Origin: Aquificaceae bacterium
Lineage (GTDB): Bacteria; Aquificota; Aquificia; Aquificales; Aquificaceae
Assembly (NCBI GenBank): GCA_026983685.1
Contig: JALSTO010000010.1
Location: 1 to 5,492, forward strand
Length of the DNA stretch: 5,492 bases
Direction of reading: 5' to 3'
Position numbers and translations under genes: made by a program. Each line of letters opens with the position of its first letter. Position 1 is the first letter of the stretch. The notes beneath the pieces are model-generated. The model saw nothing but the letters and a program-made list of their open reading frames with translations, was not told the origin of the DNA and made no database searches. This document shows positions 1-4,196 of the stretch, in pieces.

Positions 1-377
1 CATAGCCTCCTGAACTCAGACTTTGGGAGCTCCTCCTTCCTTACTTTCTTCTTCTTGAGCTCTTTTTCAACCTGCTGTTCTATTGGAAGACCGTGACAGT
101 CCCAACCGGGAATGTACAGGATATTTTTTCCCTTCATAAGGTTGTACTTGTTAATAACGTCTTTGAGTATCTTGTTAAGGGCATGCCCTATGTGAATGTG
201 ACCGTTTGCATAGGGTGGTCCATCGTGGAGTAGGAAAACCTCCTTTCCCTTCCTGCGTTCTGTTATCTTTTTGTATATCCCTTTCCACCTTTCAAGTATC
301 TGGGGTTCCTTGCTGGGGAGGTTTGCCTTCATGGGAAAGTCAGTTCTGGGAAGGTTTAGCGTGTCCTTGTAGTCCAT
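1..377 (-). CDS. ileS: Isoleucyl-tRNA synthetase, N-terminal part (cut by window edge)
   Basis: Class I aminoacyl-tRNA synthetase that charges tRNA-Ile with isoleucine in the cytoplasm. Translating the minus strand from the ATG at 375-377 gives 125 complete codons with no stop before the window edge; a full IleS has about 900-1000 residues, so only the extreme N-terminus is here. Residues 51-68 carry the family signature, beginning HDGPPYANG and containing the class I HIGH motif (H62-I-G-H65), which binds ATP. The [11 protein letters not shown] block follows at 90-100, as in IleS. The WKG near residue 31 also fits the family. The start is supported by a strong Shine-Dalgarno, GGAGGT (385-390 on the minus strand), 7 nt before the ATG. 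The gene is divergent from hup. A minus-strand TATAAT at 419-424 could be its -10 box, giving a leader of about 35 nt. Identification is secure from the motifs. Confidence 0.96.
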   Translation of the reverse strand, partial: MDYKDTLNLPRTDFPMKANLPSKEPQILERWKGIYKKITERRKGKEVFLLHDGPPYANGHIHIGHALNKILKDVINKYNLMKGKNILYIPGWDCHGLPIEQQVEKELKKKKVRKEELPKSEFRRL

Positions 378-418
378 TCATCAAACCTCCGCACATTCAC
401 AAAAATGGCTGAAAGATA

Positions 419-468
419 ATTATAGACTAAAGAAAAAGCTTGCAAAAAAGGTGTAAGTTATGTATTAT
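419..468. promoter_or_regulatory. Divergent promoter region for ileS (-) and hup (+)
   Basis: For hup on the plus strand there is TTGCAA (440-445), a 17-bp spacer and TATTAT (463-468), a good housekeeping-sigma promoter whose transcript would begin near 475, about 32 nt before the hup start. For ileS on the minus strand there is a perfect TATAAT (419-424). The best -35 candidate for it is the same TTGCAA, which is its own reverse complement, at a short 15-bp spacing. The hup promoter is the better supported of the two. This is motif reading only; no start sites are known. Confidence 0.55.
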
Positions 469-506
469 CTATATCAGCGCTAAATTCTATTTGGGAGGGT
501 CGTGCT

Positions 507-779
507 ATGACAAAGGCAGAGCTTGTTGCAGAGGTCGCCAAGCAGGCGGGCATCACCAAGAAGGAGGCGGACGCTGCCATCAAGGCTGCTGTGGCAGCTA
601 TTGCCAAGGCTCTCAAGAAGGGTGAGAGGATCGCGATCCCAGGATTGGGGATCTTCACCGTAAGAAAGAGAGCCGCCAGGAAGGGAAGGAATCCCAGGAC
701 GGGGCAGGTTATCCAGATACCTGCCAGAAAGGTCGTTGCCTTCAAACCGGCAAAGGACCTCAGAGAGAGCATAAAGTAA
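507..779 (+). CDS. hup: HU-family DNA-binding protein
   Basis: Small basic nucleoid protein (90 residues, the usual HU/IHF length) that dimerises and bends DNA. The N-terminal helices (about 1-45) begin MTKAELVAEVA. The GLGIF stretch (46-50) matches the family's GxGxF turn. The DNA-gripping beta arm spans about 52-76 and holds GRNPRTG (60-66), whose Pro63 is the residue that intercalates between base pairs. IPARKVVAF (71-79) and a final helix close the fold. The start is fixed by GGGAGG (493-498), 8 nt before the ATG, and by a good upstream promoter. The Ala/Lys-rich composition is typical of thermophile HU. HU and IHF share this fold, and the sequence alone does not separate them with certainty. 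HU-family proteins assist DnaA at replication origins, which is notable because a likely oriC lies about 2 kb away. It is followed 33 nt later by rsmE on the same strand. Confidence 0.96.
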   Translation: MTKAELVAEVAKQAGITKKEADAAIKAAVAAIAKALKKGERIAIPGLGIFTVRKRAARKGRNPRTGQVIQIPARKVVAFKPAKDLRESIK

Positions 780-791
780 GAAGTTTCCCTT

Positions 792-807
792 CGGGGCTTT
801 TGCCCCG
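792..807 (+). terminator. GC hairpin between hup and rsmE (weak terminator or mRNA-protecting stem)
   Basis: CGGGGC (792-797) and GCCCCG (802-807) form a perfect 6-bp stem around a TTTT loop. There is no T-tract after it (next bases CTCCT), so it is not a canonical intrinsic terminator. It sits 12 nt after the hup stop and 5 nt before the rsmE ATG, where an rsmE ribosome-binding site would normally be. It may protect the hup message end or reduce read-through and translation into rsmE. Confidence 0.45.
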
Positions 808-812
808 CTCCT

Positions 813-1514
813 ATGTACAACTTTTTAGCATCAAGAAGGGAAGGTGATCTTTTAATACTTCCGGAAGAGGAAGTAAAGCACCTGAAGGTAAGGAGGATAA
901 GAAGAGAGGAGCCGATAGGTGTAATCTGGGAGGGGAAGCTATACAGATGCACTATCAAGGACCTGAGCCAAAAGGAAGCAAGGTGCTCAATAGATGAAGT
1001 AGTTCCGGTTCCAGAACCTGAGATAGATATCACCCTTTATCAAGCGGTTCCTGTGGAAATCGGTGTTTTTGATTTCATAGTTCAGAAGGCAACAGAGGTT
1101 GGCGTGGAAAAGCTTGTCCCAGTGATAACAGAGAGGAGTTTCAGAAAGAATGAAGTCATACTTAAAAAGATTCCCCGCTGGGAGAGAATAGTCAGGGAAT
1201 CAATGAAGCAGTCTGGAAGACCGAAACCTCTTCTCATAGAAGAGCCGAAGGAACTGATATCCCTGAAGGCTGATAGAGATATGAACATACTCTTAGACAA
1301 CTTTCAGGAAGGGACTTCCCTGAGGGAGATTGAGCTCAAGGGTATCAAAAGTGCCTGTATTGTAGTAGGTCCTGAGGGAGGCTTCAGCAGGTCAGAGGTA
1401 GCCCTTCTGAAAGATGCAGGATTTAAATCCGTCAGATTAAAGCCTTACACTATGAGAACTGAAACTGCGGCTGTAGTTTGCTCCAGCTTCCTCATAAACT
1501 TTGCAGGTCCTTGA
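813..1514 (+). CDS. rsmE: 16S rRNA (uracil-1498-N3)-methyltransferase RsmE
   Basis: SPOUT-superfamily enzyme that uses S-adenosylmethionine to methylate N3 of U1498 (E. coli numbering) in 16S rRNA of the 30S subunit. The protein has 233 residues, close to the usual 230-250. An N-terminal PUA-like domain (about 1-65) carries EEVKHLKVRRI (19-29), corresponding to the family's 'HHLKVLR' segment. The SPOUT domain shows QKATEVGV (91-98), SFRK (109-112) and QSGR (133-136). GPEGGF (186-191) and RTETAA (215-220) form the knotted SAM-binding site. The start at 813 places the PUA motif correctly, but no Shine-Dalgarno is visible and a GC hairpin occupies that spot, so translation may depend on hup or be low. 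The gene's last 23 bp overlap, tail to tail, the end of the response-regulator gene on the other strand. Confidence 0.95.
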   Translation: MYNFLASRREGDLLILPEEEVKHLKVRRIRREEPIGVIWEGKLYRCTIKDLSQKEARCSIDEVVPVPEPEIDITLYQAVPVEIGVFDFIVQKATEVGVEKLVPVITERSFRKNEVILKKIPRWERIVRESMKQSGRPKPLLIEEPKELISLKADRDMNILLDNFQEGTSLREIELKGIKSACIVVGPEGGFSRSEVALLKDAGFKSVRLKPYTMRTETAAVVCSSFLINFAGP

Positions 1515-2841
1515 GCTTTATACCGTAAGCTTTCACTTTCCTATATAGGCTTGATAGATCTATACCTATCTTAGTGGCTACCTCCTTCATGTCATAACCG
1601 TACTCCTTTAGCTTCTCCTCTATAAAGACCTTTTCAAATTCCCTCTTAGCTTCCTTAAAGCTCTGAAACCTGAACATGTAGCTGTAATCCCTCCTCTGAC
1701 GGGAAAATCCAGCCCCTATATGTTCTGAGCTTATCACATCTCCGTCGCAGAGGATCACAAGCCTCTCCATAAGATTCCTGAGCTCCCTTACATTTCCCCT
1801 CCATCTGTGGCTCAGAAGTGCCTCCTTGGCATCATCCGAAAGGCTCTTACACTCTTTCTTATACTCCTGAGAGAACTTCTTCAGAAAATACTCAGCCAAG
1901 GTAATGATGTCCTCACCCCTCTCCCTAAGAGGAGGCATCTCTATGGTAAATACAGAAATCCTATAGTAGAGGTCCTCCCTGAACCTGCCCTCCTGAACCT
2001 CGGAAAGTATGTCCTTGTTTGAGGCGGATACTATACGCACATCCACCTCTATCTTCTGAACACCCCCGAGTCTTGTGAAGCTTCCTGTCTCTATCACCCT
2101 CAAGAGCTTAGCCTGTGCCTTCTTATCCATATCCCCTATCTCATCAAGGAAGAGCGTTCCCCCATCAGCAAGCTCAAACTTACCTTTCTTCCTGTTTACA
2201 GCCCCTGTAAAGGCTCCTTTTTCGTAGCCAAAGAGCTCAGCCTCTATAAGGTCGCTGGGGATTGAGGCACAGTTTATATCAACAAATTGCCCTTTCCTTC
2301 CAGAATGTCTATGAATAAGCCTTGCAACAAGCTCTTTCCCGGTCCCGCTCTCCCCAAGTATCAGTACGGGAGCCCGGCTCTTGGCTATCTTTGGGATCAT
2401 CTCCTTTATCTCCCTTATCTTCTTTGAGTTCCCTATGAGCTCTATCTCCTCCTCTCTTGCGCCTTGCCTCCTGCTTACGGATTCAGAAACAGCGTGCTTT
2501 AAAGTTATAAGGAACCTGTCCATGGAAAAGGGCTTTTCCAGAAAGTCGTAGGCTCCTTTCCTGATAGCCTTGACAGCCATCTCAACGTTGCCATGACCGG
2601 TTATAACCACAACAACGGAATCGGGGGAGATCTCCGACAGGGTATCCATGAACTCAATGCCGTCCCCATCAGGCATCCAAACATCAAGTACAACTACGTG
2701 GAAGAACTCCTCGGAAAGCTTCCTCTTAGCCTCCTCAAGGGTTCCCGCAAGGTCTACCCTGTAGCCCTCCTCCCTGAGTATCTCTCTAAGAGAGCTCCTT
2801 ATACTCTCCTCATCATCAACCACAAGCACTTTAACAGACAT
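1492..2841 (-). CDS. Sigma-54-dependent response regulator, NtrC/NtrX type (NtrC4-like)
   Basis: Cytoplasmic two-component transcription activator (449 residues) that, when phosphorylated, remodels sigma-54 RNA polymerase by ATP hydrolysis. The receiver domain (about 1-120) has the acidic pair D9/D10, phospho-acceptor D53, T81 and K103. The AAA+ domain (about 135-375) has Walker A GESGTGKE (163-170), the sigma-54-contacting loop GAFTGA (209-214), Walker B TLFLDE (229-234), FREDLYYR (287-294) and sensor II WRGNVREL (347-354). A Fis-type helix-turn-helix (about 420-441) ends the protein. Every catalytic motif is intact. The wording of the receiver (VVLDVWMPDGDGI, ITGHGN) resembles NtrX and, from memory, Aquifex NtrC4. 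No partner histidine kinase lies in the window, so its signal is unknown. The ATG at 2841 lacks a clear Shine-Dalgarno. A TAAAAT (2848-2853, minus) just upstream suggests a very short or absent leader, and DnaA-box-like sites begin 17 bp above the start. Confidence 0.94.
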   Translation of the reverse strand: MSVKVLVVDDEESIRSSLREILREEGYRVDLAGTLEEAKRKLSEEFFHVVVLDVWMPDGDGIEFMDTLSEISPDSVVVVITGHGNVEMAVKAIRKGAYDFLEKPFSMDRFLITLKHAVSESVSRRQGAREEEIELIGNSKKIREIKEMIPKIAKSRAPVLILGESGTGKELVARLIHRHSGRKGQFVDINCASIPSDLIEAELFGYEKGAFTGAVNRKKGKFELADGGTLFLDEIGDMDKKAQAKLLRVIETGSFTRLGGVQKIEVDVRIVSASNKDILSEVQEGRFREDLYYRISVFTIEMPPLRERGEDIITLAEYFLKKFSQEYKKECKSLSDDAKEALLSHRWRGNVRELRNLMERLVILCDGDVISSEHIGAGFSRQRRDYSYMFRFQSFKEAKREFEKVFIEEKLKEYGYDMKEVATKIGIDLSSLYRKVKAYGIKLKDLQSL

Positions 2842-2857
2842 ACTTTAATTTTAGAAC

Positions 2858-2921
2858 TTATCCACAAGTTTTCCACAAACTTTCCACATTTTTTCCACAA
2901 TTTATCCACAAAATTTCCACA
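2858..2921 (+). repeat. Six direct DnaA-box-like 9-mers at exact 11-bp period
   Basis: The 9-mers are TTATCCACA (2858), TTTTCCACA (2869), CTTTCCACA (2880), TTTTCCACA (2891), TTATCCACA (2902) and ATTTCCACA (2913). Core TCCACA is invariant in all six and two are perfect E. coli-type DnaA boxes. Each is separated from the next by exactly 2 bp, so all face nearly the same side of the helix in one orientation. That geometry would suit a cooperative DnaA filament. The leftmost box is 17 bp from the start codon of the NtrC-type gene, so DnaA bound here could also affect that promoter. Confidence 0.85.
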
Positions 2922-2933
2922 ATCCTGTGGAAA
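2914..2933. repeat. Inverted DnaA-box pair at the orientation switch
   Basis: TTTCCACA (2914-2921) and TGTGGAAA (2926-2933) are perfect 8-bp inverted arms around a 4-base spacer. The left arm is the last of the forward boxes and the right arm is the first reverse box (2926-2934, TGTGGAAAA). The pair marks where box orientation flips across the region. It could form a small hairpin when single-stranded, or simply be two head-to-head DnaA sites. Confidence 0.7.
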
Positions 2934-2950
2934 AGTCCACACTCCCCCAC

Positions 2951-2962
2951 CCACATATGTGG
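2951..2962. repeat. 12-bp perfect palindrome CCACATATGTGG overlapping a reverse DnaA box
   Basis: CCACATATGTGG is fully self-complementary. Its right half runs into the reverse box TGTGGAAAG (2958-2966), so the palindrome presents two opposed TCCACA-like half cores. It begins the three-unit composite array to its right. It may be chance overlap of two degenerate boxes, or a site for a dimeric protein. Confidence 0.6.
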
Positions 2963-3220
2963 AAAGTTCGTAAGTTATTGATATGTATGGACATATTTTG
3001 CAAGCATAAGCTATTGATGTCTCTGGAAATAATAGACGCAATGTGGAGAAATGTGGAAAAGTTTCTAAGTTATTGAAATATATAGCCGTATTTCACATGC
3101 ATAAGTTGTTAATATACGTAAACATTCATGACCGATTGTGGAAAACCTGTAAGCCATTGGTAAACCTGCACAAATCCATCACGCATAAGGTATTAATAAC
3201 ATTGCAAAAATGAAACACAT
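2958..3220 (-). repeat. Three tandem 84-85 bp composite units: DnaA box plus two IHF-like 14-mers
   Basis: Reverse boxes at 2958 (TGTGGAAAG), 3052 (TGTGGAAAA) and 3137 (TGTGGAAAA) each begin a unit. The first 14-mer starts 12-13 bp later (2970, 3065, 3149), the second exactly 36 bp after that (3006, 3101, 3185), and the next box exactly 36 bp further (3042, 3137, 3221). An extra box at 3042 (TGTGGAGAA) lies 10 bp before the one at 3052. Sequence between motifs is not conserved, so spacing rather than sequence is maintained, which points to selected protein-binding geometry. Unit length is close to eight helical turns, so equivalent sites would face the same side of the DNA. Confidence 0.8.
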
Positions 3221-3250
3221 TGTGGAAAGCCAACCCATAAGTTATTGATA
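2970..3250 (+). repeat. Seven 14-bp motifs, consensus ATAAGTTATTGATA (IHF-like)
   Basis: Copies start at 2970, 3006, 3065, 3101, 3149, 3185 and 3237. The TAAG core is invariant and the rest varies slightly. The E. coli IHF consensus read on the other strand is YAANNNNYTGATW. Copies at 2970 and 3237 match it completely and the other five have one mismatch each. The four bases that are free in IHF sites are themselves rather conserved (mostly GTTA), so the binder may be a lineage-specific HU/IHF-family protein or something else. The last copy (3237) follows the box at 3221 by 16 bp and has no partner 36 bp on. Confidence 0.75.
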
Positions 3251-3274
3251 ATTCTAAATAATGTGATCTTAGTT

Positions 3275-3340
3275 ACCCGCTCTCTATTTTTATTTATTAA
3301 ATTTATCTTTATATATAAAAGAAAAGGATTATTAGAAGAT
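3275..3340. other. AT-rich DNA-unwinding element candidate with possible DnaA-trios
   Basis: A short GC-rich patch (ACCCGC, 3275-3280) is followed by a stretch with only 8 G/C in 60 bases (3281-3340). Complementing 3284-3295 and reading the bottom strand 3' to 5' gives GAT, AAA, AAT, AAA. All four fit the DnaA-trio pattern 3'-(G/A)A(T/A)-5', which in Bacillus and many bacteria begins right after a GC-rich patch beside DnaA boxes. The nearest good DnaA box ends at 3229, farther away than in Bacillus. AT-rich DNA matches the trio pattern easily by chance, so the unwinding-element call is firmer than the trio call. Its right end runs into the 3' end of the small unknown gene. Confidence 0.55.
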
Positions 3341-3688
3341 GCGTGTAGAAAGTTTCAAGAGTAATCTCTCTATTTCCCTATAGAGTAGTGAGAGGTTCTG
3401 TTTGACCCTCTCATCTTGAACCGAGTCAAGAAAATCCTTTAGCTCCAGAAGGTGCTGGAACACATACTCTATTACAGTATCCTCCCTGCTTAAAATTTGC
3501 TTCACTACAGCTTCCTTCTTCTTGTTTATGTGCTTGTAATGCTTCTTTCCCTGATAAACATACTGAATTGTAAGAGCTCTGTACCTCTTTCCGTTCTTCT
3601 TTGGTATCTCTCTGTAGTAGGGTTTTGTGATTATCTCAGCATCTTCTGGTATGTTCAGAAGTTTCTTGATATCATCCTTCCATCCCAT
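3332..3688 (-). CDS. Small hypothetical protein next to the putative origin
   Basis: I do not recognise this 118-residue protein. The N-terminal half (about 20-58) alternates aromatic and basic residues (KPYYREIPKKNGKRYRALTI, then YVYQGKKHYKHI), suggesting a small basic beta-sheet that could touch nucleic acid. The C-terminal half (about 58-115) is probably two or three amphipathic helices rich in Leu, Glu and Lys. There is no signal peptide or membrane segment. The ATG at 3688 is the first available start in frame after an upstream stop and lies inside the end of the thioesterase gene (17-bp overlap). A GGG directly before the ATG is too close to be a normal ribosome site, so translational coupling is likely. 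The stop codon sits in the AT-rich tract of the putative oriC with no terminator hairpin seen. It is probably real given the operon-like overlap and the sensible protein composition. Confidence 0.75.
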   Translation of the reverse strand: MGWKDDIKKLLNIPEDAEIITKPYYREIPKKNGKRYRALTIQYVYQGKKHYKHINKKKEAVVKQILSREDTVIEYVFQHLLELKDFLDSVQDERVKQNLSLLYREIERLLLKLSTRIF

Positions 3689-4076
3689 CCCTTTTCAAAA
3701 CGTGGCTTTTGGGAACGACACAGATAAAACTTCCCCGAAAGACTTCCTCCGCTCCTCTTCTCCCCACCACACTAACGATCTTCTTCTTACCTTCTTCTCT
3801 TTCAAGTTTAGCTTCAAATAGAATCTCTTCTCCCTTTACTACAGGTTTTAAGAAGTTTACCTGGGCACCCGCAAGAACTACATTCGGGTGGTTCACGGAA
3901 AGCATAGCTGAGTAGTCAGCTGCGGAGAAGATGAAGCCTCCGTGAATCAAGCCTGTATCATCCGCAACCATTCTATCATCGGTTTTGAGCCTCACCACGG
4001 CGTAGCCGTCCTTTACTGTTTCAGGAAAACCACTCAGGGAGCTGTCTATTCGGGAGTGGGTTCTTATATTCTTCAC
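3672..4076 (-). CDS. Hotdog-fold acyl-CoA thioesterase-like protein (PaaI-type)
   Basis: Cytoplasmic hotdog-domain protein of 134 residues, the normal size for a single-domain thioesterase that hydrolyses acyl-CoA or a related thioester. The central helix motif IHGGFIFSAADYSAML (44-59) is the PaaI/YbgC-like HGG...AD signature, with H45-G-G47 and D54 as likely substrate-binding and catalytic residues. LAGAQVNFLKPVVKGE (68-83) matches the following strand and turn. The specific substrate cannot be told. Translation begins at GTG (4074-4076); the next upstream in-frame codons reach a stop at 4095-4097 without another good start. No Shine-Dalgarno precedes the GTG, and a TATAAT (4086-4091, minus) only 9 bp away suggests a leaderless or almost leaderless mRNA. 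The 3' end overlaps the unknown gene by 17 bp, so the two likely form an operon. Confidence 0.85.
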   Translation of the reverse strand: MKNIRTHSRIDSSLSGFPETVKDGYAVVRLKTDDRMVADDTGLIHGGFIFSAADYSAMLSVNHPNVVLAGAQVNFLKPVVKGEEILFEAKLEREEGKKKIVSVVGRRGAEEVFRGSFICVVPKSHVLKRDGMEG

Positions 4077-4081
4077 GATGC

Positions 4082-4091
4082 TATAATTATA
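4082..4091. promoter_or_regulatory. Palindromic -10 element TATAATTATA shared by thioesterase (-) and tRNA (+) genes
   Basis: The 10-mer reads TATAAT on the plus strand (4082-4087) and TATAAT on the minus strand (4086-4091). Plus-strand initiation would fall near 4094, about 5 nt before the tRNA. Minus-strand initiation would fall near 4079, about 3 nt before the GTG of the thioesterase. I see no good -35 box in either direction, which lowers confidence in strength but not in the -10 match. Confidence 0.55.
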
Positions 4092-4098
4092 ACGTCAA

Positions 4099-4172
4099 GG
4101 CGGCGTAGCTCAGGTGGTTAGAGCGGGGATCTCATAAGTCCCAGGTCGGAGGTTCGACTCCTCCCGCCGCCA
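4099..4172 (+). tRNA. tRNA with anticodon CAU (tRNA-Met, elongator most likely)
   Basis: All arms fold. The acceptor GGCGGCG (4099-4105) pairs perfectly with CGCCGCC (4165-4171), with discriminator A4172. The D stem is GCTC/GAGC (4108-4111, 4121-4124). The anticodon stem GGGAT/GTCCC (4126-4130, 4138-4142) has one U-G pair and encloses loop CTCATAA, anticodon CAT at 4133-4135. A 5-nt variable loop follows, and the T stem GGAGG/CCTCC (4148-4152, 4160-4164) holds loop TTCGACT. The paired first base and the absence of three G-C pairs beside the anticodon loop exclude the initiator. CAU is also the unmodified anticodon of tRNA-Ile2 (later lysidine-modified). The acceptor and D-arm resemble bacterial elongator Met, but Ile2 is not excluded. 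The 3' CCA is not encoded, so it must be added after transcription. Confidence 0.95.
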
Positions 4173-4196
4173 TGAGAAGTTTAAAATAGAGAACCA

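Larger units (their letters stand above)
2858..3340. other. Putative chromosomal replication origin (oriC)
   Basis: Non-coding region between the NtrC-type gene and a small unknown gene. It contains at least twelve 9-mers equal or close to the DnaA box TTATCCACA: six forward at an exact 11-bp period (2858-2921) and six reverse (2926, 2958, 3042, 3052, 3137, 3221). Seven IHF-consensus-like 14-mers are interleaved with the reverse boxes. A GC patch (3275-3280) and an AT-rich tract (3281-3340, about 13% G+C) adjoin on the right. Dense DnaA boxes beside an AT-rich unwinding element in a non-coding gap are the classic signs of a bacterial oriC. No dnaA, dnaN or gyr gene is visible, so the origin, if real, is not beside dnaA within this window. 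Alternatives are a DnaA-titrating cluster (datA-like) or an integrated iteron element; the neighbouring housekeeping genes and the AT-rich tract favour oriC. Confidence 0.8.

Noticed and set aside
206..412. 68-codon plus-strand frame over the ileS start
   Set aside because: It is antisense to the IleS HIGH-motif region and has no ribosome-binding site.
458..1033. 191-codon open frame on the minus strand across hup and rsmE
   Set aside because: It is antisense to two clearly recognised genes, has no family resemblance, and its Ser/Leu/Ala-rich composition is what antisense of Lys/Glu-rich genes gives.
2593..2973. 126-codon plus-strand frame across the regulator start and the forward box array
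   Set aside because: It is antisense to the receiver domain and then translates the repeats. There is no family signature.
2799..3041. 80-codon minus-strand frame covering the left part of the putative origin
   Set aside because: It reads through DnaA-box repeats, giving a low-complexity Cys/Phe/Lys pattern, and overlaps the start of the NtrC-type gene. No ribosome-binding site was seen.
2958..3250. CRISPR array, suggested by 36-bp spacing of repeated motifs
   Set aside because: The repeats are only 14 bp, degenerate, and alternate with DnaA boxes. There is no identical 24-40 bp repeat and no cas gene.
2858..3340. Plasmid or phage iteron origin
   Set aside because: No rep, partition, integrase or transposase gene or attachment-like repeats are present, and the surrounding genes are housekeeping. 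Not formally excluded.
4099..4172. Initiator tRNA-fMet
   Set aside because: The first acceptor pair is a normal G-C and the anticodon stem lacks the three consecutive G-C pairs next to the loop that mark initiators.
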